A stretch of DNA of 9,087 nucleotides, from the NCBI GenBank assembly GCA_964601355.1, contig CAZRNB010000115.1, forward strand, positions 1 to 9,087, given 5' to 3'. The translations under genes and the position numbers were made by a program. Positions 1 to 5,733 of the stretch are shown here, piece after piece; within the stretch, counting starts at the first letter, position 1; each line of letters opens with the position of its first letter. Under the pieces are notes generated by a model that saw only the letters and a program-made list of their open reading frames with translations, had not been told where the DNA came from and ran no database searches. This DNA comes from CAZRNB01 sp964601355. Its GTDB lineage: Bacteria > Planctomycetota > Phycisphaerae > Sedimentisphaerales > Anaerobacaceae.

Positions 1-80
1 GAATGACGTACATTTCTGCTTGCAGATTTTACCAACAATCTTGACATGCACCCAAGTGTGGGCTTCATCAAATCTTTAAG

Positions 81-109
81 TTGCAAAGACATCAAATCAG
101 AAGTATAAT
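81..109 (+). promoter_or_regulatory. Sigma70-type promoter for the DUF2283 gene
   Basis: TTGCAA at 81-86 and a perfect TATAAT at 104-109 are separated by 17 bp. A start site about 7 bp after the -10 box would fall near 116, only some 6 bp before the preferred ATG at 122, so the transcript would have almost no leader. No Shine-Dalgarno sequence is visible. The -10 match is seen directly; the start site is inferred. Positions 1-80 hold no recognisable gene: the longest open stretch there (2-79) is too short to identify. Confidence 0.6.
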
Positions 110-121
110 ATCGTATTGGGT

Positions 122-358
122 ATGGTTGAGGTAAAAGTATATTATCATCGAGCAGGCAATGCGCTTACCGTCTGGTTTGGAAATCCAAAGGACGAGTATG
201 TCTGTGAAGAGACCGGCGATGAAATAGTTTTGATGAAGGATAAATCCGGACGAGTCATCGGATTTGAAAAGATAAATTTCTTATCTCTCGACTTGGCTCG
301 AGACGGGTCTATCGCACCTCAACCAATGCGGGTTGCTTTTGAAGCAGTGGACGTTTGA
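122..358 (+). CDS. DUF2283 family small protein
   Basis: A protein of 78 residues. It has the DUF2283 pattern: an N-terminal beta strand (VKVYYHRAGNALTVWF), an acidic middle with EETGDEIVL, and the KDKSGRVIGFEKINF segment that matches the family's 'D.dG.vvGiEilna' core. The family has no established biochemical role. Members are small, mostly beta, single-domain proteins often found beside DUF4258 or toxin-antitoxin genes; no such partner is visible here. A TTG at 116 is in frame and would add two residues. ATG 122 is preferred because it is the stronger codon and gives the usual family N-terminus. The promoter at 81-109 lies directly upstream. Family assignment is fairly sure; function is unknown. 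Confidence 0.8.
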   Translation: MVEVKVYYHRAGNALTVWFGNPKDEYVCEETGDEIVLMKDKSGRVIGFEKINFLSLDLARDGSIAPQPMRVAFEAVDV

Positions 359-449
359 AAAGACTTTGGCTGCTTTTAATAGACTGCTCCGTGAGATTAG
401 TTTTCCGCCTCTGAAGCGGGCAGATTTAGCTCCGTTGTTGGCGGCTTAG
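327..449 (+). CDS. Possible 40-residue overlapping ORF (doubtful)
   Basis: An ORF in another frame begins at ATG 327, inside the last 32 bases of the DUF2283 gene, and ends at TAG 447-449. The translation is basic and amphipathic (it begins MRLLLKQWTFEKTLAAFNRL and ends in DLAPLLAA). It is not recognised. There is no clear ribosome binding site, but translation could be coupled to the upstream gene. It could equally be a chance ORF or the tail of a lost gene. From 450 to 568 there is no gene; the 12-bp palindrome TCTCGGTCGAGA at 507-518 is the only structure seen there. Confidence 0.18.
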   Translation, partial: CGLLLKQWTFEKTLAAFNRLLREISFPPLKRADLAPLLAA

Positions 450-568
450 TAGATTTATTACTCTTCACCTAATTATCGCGTGCAGCCACCGGCCAGGGGG
501 TAAGAATCTCGGTCGAGAGGCTGATGTAAAAGCATAGAAGACTGTTATGCGCGACGGGAAAGCGTAGT

Positions 569-1282
569 ATGACAAGGAAGTATTTGGCATTCGACATCGA
601 AACGGCGAAGGAAGTTCCAGGCGAAGACTTCAATTGGAAGCCTTACCGTCCTTTGGGGATTTGTTGCGCTGCCGGATGTCCATGTGACGCTCGGCAACCA
701 ATCGTTTGGTTCGGAAAGAATCCTGATGGAACGCCTGCGCATCGTCTATCGCAGGACGAGTCGAGAAATGTCGTGCGAGAATTGGTTAATCTAGTTGCAG
801 ACGGTTACACTTTGTTGAGCTGGAACGGCTTGGGATTCGATTTCGACGTCCTTGCAGAAGAGTCTGGTTGTCACAACGAATGTAGAGACTTGGCATTAAA
901 CCATGTGGACATGATGTTTCACGTGTTTTGTGATCGTGGTTTTCCCGTTAAACTTGAGAAGGCAGCTCAAGGCCTTGGAATTCCCGGTAAACCCCCTGGA
1001 ATGTCTGGCTTGTTGGCCCCGCAGCTTTGGGCGAAAGGGCGCTATCAGGATGTCCTGAACTATGTGATCCAAGATGTTCATATCATACTCCAAGTTGCGA
1101 GCAAATGTGACGCAAGCCGTCGTTTTGAATGGATAACCCGCAGGGGCTCTTTAAGCTCGATGGATTTGCCCCGAGGTTGGTTAACCGTCCGCGATGCACT
1201 ACGTTTGCCCGAACCCGACATATCCTGGATGAATAGCCCTATTCCCCGATGTGAATTCAACCAATGGTTGAAGATTCGTTAG
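569..1282 (+). CDS. PolB-like DEDDy 3'-5' exonuclease (RNase H fold)
   Basis: A 237-residue protein with all three exonuclease motifs of the DEDDy class. Exo I is FDIETA with D9 and E11. Exo II is SWNGLGFDFDVL at 84-95 with D91. Exo III is NYVIQDV with Y165 and D169 (YxxxD). These acidic residues bind the two metal ions that remove 3' nucleotides. The domain resembles the proofreading domain of B-family polymerases but stands alone, with no polymerase domain. The C-terminal part (WITRRGSLSSMDLPRGWLTV, then LPEPDISWM) is typical of this stand-alone bacterial group; its role there is not established. ATG 569 is the only sensible start: the ATG at 548 meets a stop after six codons. No strong Shine-Dalgarno is seen. 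The gene converges with the hypB remnant, 26 bp away. Nuclease class is confident; the cellular role is not known. Confidence 0.85.
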   Translation: MTRKYLAFDIETAKEVPGEDFNWKPYRPLGICCAAGCPCDARQPIVWFGKNPDGTPAHRLSQDESRNVVRELVNLVADGYTLLSWNGLGFDFDVLAEESGCHNECRDLALNHVDMMFHVFCDRGFPVKLEKAAQGLGIPGKPPGMSGLLAPQLWAKGRYQDVLNYVIQDVHIILQVASKCDASRRFEWITRRGSLSSMDLPRGWLTVRDALRLPEPDISWMNSPIPRCEFNQWLKIR

Positions 1283-1308
1283 TCCGCGTAGAGATTAATG
1301 ACACTCAA

Positions 1309-1444
1309 CTATTTCTGGCTGAGTTTATGTTTGGCTGCTTTCAGCAGCCAGGCGCACCTGTTGTTCATGCCTTCGCCGGTTTTGGCTGATACAGGAGAAA
1401 TTTCAATTGTCTTATTCAGCTTTCAGACATCAGCAAATCCTCAT
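1309..1444 (-). pseudogene. hypB: hypB C-terminal remnant (hydrogenase nickel GTPase)
   Basis: Read on the minus strand, 1422 down to 1309 encodes about 37 residues ending in a stop, including IEISPVSAKTGEGM. This is the G5 region (SAK) and C-terminal tail of HypB, the GTPase that with HypA inserts nickel into [NiFe] hydrogenases. The conserved tail pattern GEGM..W..WL is visible with one Trp changed to Arg (GEGMNNRCAWL). The frame is closed by TGA at 1423-1425. A one-base shift would join it to plausible upstream HypB sequence (EDLLMSE) reaching 1444, where the palindromic repeat begins. The other ~180 residues, including the P-loop and metal site, are absent. It lies downstream of hypE on the same strand, which supports the identity. 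Seen: motif, stop, truncation. Inferred: loss through a repeat-associated deletion or insertion. Confidence 0.7.
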
Positions 1445-1509
1445 ACCACGGATTGCATGGATTGTACGGAGAAGAGAATGCAATCAGCGTAATCTGCGAA
1501 ATCCGTGGT
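1445..1509. repeat. 65-bp imperfect palindrome with ACCACGGATT ends
   Basis: The ends are exact inverted copies: ACCACGGATT at 1445-1454 and AATCCGTGGT at 1500-1509. Further inward the two arms keep partial complementarity (left ACCACGGATTGCATGGATTG, right arm complement ACCACGGATTTCGCAGATTA) around a centre near 1477. It lies 12 bp past the hypE stop and directly against the broken end of the hypB stub. There is no ORF inside. From memory, words like AATCTGCGAAATCCGTGG occur as dispersed intergenic repeats in environmental genomes; this was not checked. It could be a small non-autonomous mobile element or an RNA hairpin acting at the end of the hyp transcript. Confidence 0.65.
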
Positions 1510-1521
1510 TTCTTACAGGCT

Positions 1522-2571
1522 TCAGCATATCCTCGGAAGCTCACGGCCATAAGGCATTTGCACGATTCTCCTTCCACCGATCTTGGTTATAAGCTCCACT
1601 GTGGGCACATCCCTTGTTCGCACAACCTCGCCGATTATTTTTGCATTTTTTCCAAGCGGATGTTTTATACAAATCTTCAAACAATTATCTGCTGACTTAG
1701 GTGAAACCACTGCGACAAATTTGCCTTCGTTGGCGATATTGAGCACATCAAAGCCCAATATATCGGCTGCTGCCTGAACCGCTGGATTAATCGGAATGTC
1801 AGCCTCGCGGATTTCGATGCTCAAGGTAGTCGCTCTTGAGATTTCATTTAGTGTCGCAGCTAAACCGCCGCGAGTCGGGTCACGTATAAATTTTATTCCC
1901 TTAGTATTCTCCAGCAGTTGACAAATCAAGCCTGCAAGGCCGGCACAATCGCTCTTTAAAGACGATTGAAACTTAATATCTTCTCGCTGGCAAATAATTG
2001 TCATTCCATGGTCGCCGATGGTGCCGTTTATGATAATCTTGTCGCCGACCGCAATATTTTTCATTCCCAAGTCGACGCCTGGCAGCCTCACGCCAAGCCC
2101 GGCTGTATTTATAAAAATTTTATCGACCGCACCTGCCTCCACGGTTTTTGTATCGCCTGTCACAATATCGACATTGTTTTGGCGAGCCTGCTCAGCGATG
2201 CTGTCTAAAATCTTCTCAAGCAGATCAAACTCAAAGCCTTCCTCGATTATAAGCGACAGAGCCAGTGCGACCGGTTTTGAGCCGGAAACGGCCAAATCAT
2301 TTATCGTTCCGCAAACAGCAAGTTTTCCAATATCACCGCCATTGAAAAACAAGGGTTTGACAACATAACTATCTGTGGTGAAACATACTGAGCCTGAGTC
2401 AAGGTTTAATTTTGCCGAATCGCCAAGCTGAGCAAGGACATCGTTTTTAAGTTTTGGCAGGATAAGATTGCGGATCAACTCGTCGGTCAGTTGACCACCG
2501 CCGCCGTGAGCGAGTAAGATTCTGTCGATGCCCGCCTGCGGCGGGAATTTCGAATTTTTCATTGGTCGCAT
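1522..2571 (-). CDS. hypE: HypE, carbamoyl dehydratase of [NiFe]-hydrogenase maturation
   Basis: HypE takes the carbamoyl group delivered by HypF onto its C-terminal cysteine and dehydrates it with ATP to a thiocyanate, the source of the CN ligands of the hydrogenase iron. The protein is full length (349 residues from ATG 2571) with a PurM/AIR-synthase-like fold. It shows ILLAHGGGG at 18-26, FTTDSYVVKPLFFNGGD at 64-80, NDLAVSG, VTGDTKTVE, DPTRGGLA at 231-238, NIANEGK, and the essential C-terminal PRIC with Cys349. Two starts compete. ATG 2571 has GGAG five bases upstream and overlaps hypD by 13 bp. ATG 2562 overlaps the hypD stop as ATGA and gives 346 residues. Spacing to the Shine-Dalgarno favours 2571. 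The odd N-terminal FPPQAG comes from a CCCGCC/GGCGGG palindrome (2531-2545). Translation is probably coupled to hypD. Confidence 0.95.
   Translation of the reverse strand: MRPMKNSKFPPQAGIDRILLAHGGGGQLTDELIRNLILPKLKNDVLAQLGDSAKLNLDSGSVCFTTDSYVVKPLFFNGGDIGKLAVCGTINDLAVSGSKPVALALSLIIEEGFEFDLLEKILDSIAEQARQNNVDIVTGDTKTVEAGAVDKIFINTAGLGVRLPGVDLGMKNIAVGDKIIINGTIGDHGMTIICQREDIKFQSSLKSDCAGLAGLICQLLENTKGIKFIRDPTRGGLAATLNEISRATTLSIEIREADIPINPAVQAAADILGFDVLNIANEGKFVAVVSPKSADNCLKICIKHPLGKNAKIIGEVVRTRDVPTVELITKIGGRRIVQMPYGRELPRIC
2531..2545. repeat. CCCGCC-TGC-GGCGGG hairpin inside hypE
   Basis: A perfect 6-bp inverted repeat with a 3-bp loop lies within codons 9-14 of hypE, where it encodes FPPQAG, just before the conserved domain starts. 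The same arms with a different loop (TTT) recur at 8739-8753 after polX. A short GC palindrome of identical arms in coding and intergenic positions suggests a dispersed mini-repeat rather than conserved protein sequence. Confidence 0.6.
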
Positions 2572-3641
2572 CTTCTCTCCGGGCTGTATTTGAACCAGGC
2601 CGCACAGGCTCCTTCGGAGCTGACCATGCACGGGCCGACCGGCGACCGCGGCGTGCAGGTTCTCGAAAAAAAAGTACACTGCGGTGGCTCTATCAGTCCA
2701 CAAAGGACTTCGCCGCATCGACAGCCCGTCGTATCTTCACTCGGCGTTTCGATTAAACCGAAACGCTTGAAGGCATCGAATCGGCTGAATTTATCTTTCA
2801 GTTTAAGCGTGCTTTTTTCGATCCTTCCCAGACCTCGCCAGTAACCATCCGCCGGTTCAAAGTATTCCGCGATCATTTTTTGGGCGTAAATATTACCATG
2901 CTCGGTCACAACCGCATTATATATGGATTTTAGCTCGGCTTTGCCGGCCTGGAGCTGCCGGCAGATTTCGGCAATGCCTTCGACAATCTGTAGTGGCTCA
3001 AAGCCCGCCACGACACAGGGTCTGCCGAAACGCTCGACTATCTCGGCAAAGGCACGGTAGCCGATTATCACGCTGACGTGGCCGGGACATAGAAAGCCAT
3101 CGATATTATGATTTTTCTCCGATAATAGCGCCCGCATCGCGGGCACAACTAATTTGTGGCCGCTTAAAATACAAAAATTGTCAATCTTTTCTTCAACCGC
3201 TTCTTTAACTACCACAGCCGTAGCCGGTGCGGTGGTTTCAAAGCCTACCGCAACAAAAACCACCGTTTTCCCCGGATTATCCTTTGCTAATTGCAGTGCA
3301 TCAACGCTACTTAGGACAATCTTGACATTGCCTTTTGTACGTTTTGTTTCGAGAGAGCCGTCTTTGCCGGGGACGCGAATCATATCGCCATAAGTTGCAA
3401 TAAGACAGTCATCGCGGTCGGCCAACTGCAAGACAATGTCAATATAGCTTTGGTCGGTGACGCAGACCGGACAGCCTGGGCCGGATAAAAGTTTTAGACT
3501 GCTCGGCAGAATTGACTTTATGCCGTTGCGGAAGATTGAGACGGTATGAGTGCCGCAGACCTCCATTATATTTATCTGCCGGCCCAGCCGTTTGCAGGCA
3601 GTTTCTATCTGACTTTGTGCGTCGTGTATTCTTTCAAACAT
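2559..3641 (-). CDS. hypD: HypD, Fe-S scaffold for Fe(CN)2CO assembly in [NiFe]-hydrogenase maturation
   Basis: HypD works with HypC in the cytoplasm to hold the iron while cyanide from HypE and CO are attached. The protein is 360 residues, the usual length. Family motifs in order are MEVCGTHT with Cys29 (the essential early cysteine), SGPGCPVCVT with the redox pair Cys57/Cys60, GFETTAPA at 133-140, CPGHVSVIIG from 185, and VVAGFEPLQI. The C-terminal cysteine-rich part is CRCGEVLCG (C307, C309, C314) and C322 to C346 ending in GPCMVSSEGACAAWFKY, which supplies the [4Fe-4S] ligands. No cysteine motif is missing. The stop overlaps hypE, so the two form one operon. hypC, which usually precedes hypD, is absent: 3642-3923 holds only promoters and spacer. 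No good Shine-Dalgarno precedes ATG 3641. An 8-base A run (2666-2673, plus strand) lies in the cysteine-rich region, but the frame is intact. Confidence 0.96.
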   Translation of the reverse strand: MFERIHDAQSQIETACKRLGRQINIMEVCGTHTVSIFRNGIKSILPSSLKLLSGPGCPVCVTDQSYIDIVLQLADRDDCLIATYGDMIRVPGKDGSLETKRTKGNVKIVLSSVDALQLAKDNPGKTVVFVAVGFETTAPATAVVVKEAVEEKIDNFCILSGHKLVVPAMRALLSEKNHNIDGFLCPGHVSVIIGYRAFAEIVERFGRPCVVAGFEPLQIVEGIAEICRQLQAGKAELKSIYNAVVTEHGNIYAQKMIAEYFEPADGYWRGLGRIEKSTLKLKDKFSRFDAFKRFGLIETPSEDTTGCRCGEVLCGLIEPPQCTFFSRTCTPRSPVGPCMVSSEGACAAWFKYSPERRCDQ

Positions 3642-3741
3642 ATTAAGTAAATCCGGATATCGAATCCTTCGGCTCTGCTCATAGCACCCTAAGGAATTTA
3701 AGGGACAAGTCTGGTTTCATGCTTTGTGTTTCGAGCTTACG

Positions 3742-3798
3742 TTTATACATTTATTCAATTGTGCCTCAAAGGCTAACTTATTCAGCGCAAATTGTCAA
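3742..3798 (-). promoter_or_regulatory. Candidate promoters for hypDE
   Basis: Two overlapping sigma70-like candidates face hypD. The first has TTGACA (3798-3793) and a poor -10, TAGCCT (3775-3770), spaced 17 bp. The second has TTGAGG (3769-3764) and TATAAA (3747-3742), spaced 16 bp. Either gives a leader of roughly 90-120 bases. Neither is perfect in both boxes. The leader also contains CCCTAAGGAATTTAAGGG (about 3687-3704), nearly self-complementary, with no clear role. Confidence 0.35.
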
Positions 3799-3859
3799 TT
3801 TATGACTATTCTAATATTGGGGTGTCCGGAGAACATTTCATAAATGGATAATTTTAATA

Positions 3860-3888
3860 TTGACATACGGCGTTCTGATCGATATAGT
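3860..3888 (+). promoter_or_regulatory. Strong sigma70 promoter with possible operator, vapBC
   Basis: A perfect TTGACA at 3860-3865 and TATAGT at 3883-3888 are 17 bp apart. The expected start near 3895 leaves a leader of about 30 bases, ending in a good ribosome site (AAGGA at 3911-3915, 8 bases before ATG). The interrupted palindrome CGATATAGTTAATCG at 3880-3894 covers the -10 box and is a plausible site for autorepression by the antitoxin, which is how AbrB-type antitoxins usually work. The boxes are seen; the operator is inferred. Confidence 0.7.
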
Positions 3889-3923
3889 TAATCGTAAAGC
3901 GCACTTAAATAAGGAATTGGCTT

Positions 3924-4130
3924 ATGGTGACGGTAACGGTTTCGCCGAAGTTTCAGGTGGTTATCCCGAAAGCAGTGCGGGAAAGACTTAGCATCCAACC
4001 TGGACAGAAGCTGCAGATTCTCCAGTTTCCTGGCCGTATTGAGTTCGTTCTGATGCAGAATATCAAGAGCATGAGAGGATTTCTCAAGGGTATTAGGACT
4101 GACGTCCGGCGTCAGAAGGATCGGATATGA
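3924..4130 (+). CDS. vapB: VapB-type antitoxin, SpoVT-AbrB domain
   Basis: A 68-residue protein. Residues 4-33 form the swapped-hairpin AbrB/SpoVT DNA-binding domain, with the signature VSPKFQVVIPKAVRERL and then PGQKLQIL. The basic tail (MRGFLKGIRTDVRRQKDR, from residue 50) matches the toxin-binding end of VapB antitoxins of this subclass ('MRGFLKG.....R...DR'). It should neutralise the downstream PIN nuclease and repress its own promoter by binding near 3880-3894. The start is set by AAGGA at 3911-3915. Its stop overlaps the toxin start as ATGA, so the two are translationally coupled. Family identification is confident; the exact VapB subclass name is by analogy. Confidence 0.88.
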   Translation: MVTVTVSPKFQVVIPKAVRERLSIQPGQKLQILQFPGRIEFVLMQNIKSMRGFLKGIRTDVRRQKDRI

Positions 4131-4498
4131 ATCTTGTGGATTCTTCGGGATGGCTTGAGTATTTTGCCGAAGGCCGCAACGCCAAGTTTTTTGCGCCGGC
4201 TCTTGAGGATACTGAAAATCTCATTGTATCGACTATCAATATCTACGAGGTCTTCAAAAGGGTGTTTCAACAACGAGGGGAGGATGCTGCTTTGCAAGCC
4301 GTTGCTCTAATGCAGCATGCTGCTGTTATAGATGTGACATCGCCTATTGCATTGGATGCAGCCAATCTCAGCGCGGAGCTGAAATTGCATATAGCGGATA
4401 GCCTGATACTTGCGACAGCTCGGGCTTATGGCGCCACCCTCTGGACCCAGGACGCCGACTTAAAAGGACTACCTGACGTAAGATTCACCAAGAAATAA
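4127..4498 (+). CDS. vapC: VapC-type PIN-domain ribonuclease toxin
   Basis: A 123-residue PIN-domain protein, normal for VapC. The four acidic positions that bind Mg2+ are all present: D5 in VDSSGWLEYF, E41 in IYEVFK, D91 in HIADSLILATA, and D109/D111 in WTQDADL. It should be an active endoribonuclease; family members cut tRNA or rRNA when freed from antitoxin. Which RNA this one cuts cannot be read from sequence. The start overlaps the vapB stop by 4 bases. The downstream side (4499-4600) is a repeat patch rather than a clear terminator. The pair forms a self-contained two-gene cassette that does not depend on the hyp genes next to it. Confidence 0.9.
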   Translation: MNLVDSSGWLEYFAEGRNAKFFAPALEDTENLIVSTINIYEVFKRVFQQRGEDAALQAVALMQHAAVIDVTSPIALDAANLSAELKLHIADSLILATARAYGATLWTQDADLKGLPDVRFTKK

Positions 4499-4517
4499 GT
4501 GGATGCCCAATGCGATT

Positions 4518-4586
4518 GCCGAGCGACCTGGCTATGCCGAAGGCGAGCGAGTCACGCCTGTCCCGAGCGTAGCCGAGGGAAGCGAC
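4518..4586. repeat. GC-rich GAGCG/GCCGA degenerate repeat patch
   Basis: Two partial direct copies of the order GAGCG, GCCGA(A/G)GG, (G)AGCGA lie between vapC and the AT-rich gene: one from about 4520 to 4551 and one from 4564 to 4586 (CCCGAGCGTAGCCGAGGG plus AAGCGAC). The composition is sharply more GC-rich than the AT-rich sequence starting about 4590. There is no ORF of note. It is probably a dispersed intergenic repeat; a weak hairpin from TCCC/GGGA (4561-4580) could also form. Confidence 0.45.
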
Positions 4587-4612
4587 TATTTTTGTCTTGC
4601 CTTTGCTTCGAA

Positions 4613-4650
4613 TTGTGATAAAAATATATATACATTCGATTAGATCACAA
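4613..4650. promoter_or_regulatory. Spaced inverted repeat TTGTGAT / ATCACAA upstream of the unknown gene
   Basis: TTGTGAT (4613-4619) and its exact complement ATCACAA (4644-4650) flank 24 bp of very AT-rich sequence containing a TATATATA tract. The arms are 31 bp apart centre to centre, close to three helical turns, as for two operator half-sites. A weak promoter, TTGCTT (4603-4608) and TATATA (4625-4630), lies between and beside them. It could also fold as a 7-bp hairpin. The spacing is wrong for a single CRP site. Confidence 0.35.
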
Positions 4651-4709
4651 ATTTTATTTTTCTTTGTGGAAAACCAAATAGATAGAAGTTAAAAAAAGAT
4701 GGCGACGTC

Positions 4710-5597
4710 ATGGCAAAGTTGAATTTTATTTCCGATTTGCGGGATCTTGTTGTACAAGAACTTTGCAGTCTGGGATACCCACCTAAACCTAACGATGATG
4801 TCGACAAAGTTATTCTTAGATATCTCAACTTAGTAAGAAGGCTTCCTCCTGTTGTTTCTTGGTCTGTAAAAAAATCCAAAGAGTTGACAAAGAAAAATCT
4901 AACGATTAATATCCAAAAAGGTCTGAATTTATTCATTAAAAAATCCGAGACTGGCGAAAATCTAAAGCCCTATCTCAGTACCAATATTGATAATCCTGAC
5001 TATACGGACCTTATGTTCTATGATTGGGGTGTGTTTCATTTTCATCTCGGTATAAAACTTAAATGCGATGGATTAATAAATCGGACTGACGAATTACTGT
5101 TTGCAGTGACAGACCCTTGCGCTACAACAATGTACTTAATTGATATCCATCCTCATAAAGGAGGTTTCACAAATCAGCAACTCCTTAAAATATTGGAAGA
5201 AAATTGGCCTGAAATTCTAAAACCTTACATCCTTGATGATGTTATTAAGGTCTCAAATGCCTTTTCTGACGATGATATAAAAAAACTTCGGAAAAATCAA
5301 ATCAATCCGATTATTCAAACACCCGGTGGCAAGATTCTAATACCTATGGGTGGTGGAATCTCTTTAGCAGGAACAAGTTTTCGAGATGCAGGTGACCTAA
5401 TTTGGGCCCAAAAAATAACAAAGTTGATAGAAACACAAATCTTCCAAAATCGAGGTGAAATTGAAAATTATTTCAAAAAAAGATACAAGAAAATATGGGA
5501 CGACCTTGAGTTTAAAATGGTATCTTTTGGATCATTGGTGAGAGTTAAAGAAGTGACGACTGGTGAGATTGTTTTTGAATACCAACAAGTACTTTGA
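4710..5597 (+). CDS. Unknown protein with DWGVFHFHLG motif
   Basis: A 295-residue soluble protein with no signal peptide or membrane segment. I do not recognise a named family. The central part is the most family-like: DWGVFHFHLG (105-114) with two histidines in an HFH arrangement, then TDELLFAV (126-133) and MYLIDIHPHKGG (141-152) with two more histidines, then W166 PEIL. From memory, similar 'DWG.HH.HLG ... DELLF' proteins occur as single accessory genes; this is unverified. The C-terminal half has a glycine loop (PMGGGISLAGTS, 212-223) and a charged helical segment. The clustered His/Asp could bind metal, which is inference only. The gene is clearly more AT- and Lys/Ile/Asn-rich than its neighbours, suggesting recent transfer. 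The start at ATG 4710 has no strong ribosome site; the ATG at 4699 is in another frame and closes quickly. Confidence 0.75.
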   Translation: MAKLNFISDLRDLVVQELCSLGYPPKPNDDVDKVILRYLNLVRRLPPVVSWSVKKSKELTKKNLTINIQKGLNLFIKKSETGENLKPYLSTNIDNPDYTDLMFYDWGVFHFHLGIKLKCDGLINRTDELLFAVTDPCATTMYLIDIHPHKGGFTNQQLLKILEENWPEILKPYILDDVIKVSNAFSDDDIKKLRKNQINPIIQTPGGKILIPMGGGISLAGTSFRDAGDLIWAQKITKLIETQIFQNRGEIENYFKKRYKKIWDDLEFKMVSFGSLVRVKEVTTGEIVFEYQQVL

Positions 5598-5733
5598 TGG
5601 GTAAGTTCCTTCGTTGAATTTTACTAAATTGCAAGATGAAACGTAGATAAATCATTGAGAATTATCAAAACCCTTTTTGAAAATTGTAATGAGGGGTTAG
5701 GCTGGATTTGCACAAAGTAGTCTGTGAGGAAAT

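Noticed and set aside
41..69. TTGACA at 41-46 as the promoter of the first gene
   Set aside because: At 17 bp spacing the -10 would be TTCATC (64-69), a poor match; the TTGCAA/TATAAT pair at 81-109 is much better.
1298..1492. Plus-strand ORF of 64 codons with a signal-peptide-like start
   Set aside because: It is the antisense of the hypB remnant and runs into the palindromic repeat; the minus strand gives recognisable protein sequence there, the plus strand does not.
2572..2718. Longer hypE starting at ATG 2718 (398 residues)
   Set aside because: The extra 49 residues are read out of frame through the hypD cysteine-rich end, do not resemble HypE, and a ribosome site stands before ATG 2571.
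4613..4650. CRP/FNR binding site
   Set aside because: The TGTGA and TCACA halves are 26 bp apart instead of the 6 bp needed for a single dimer site.
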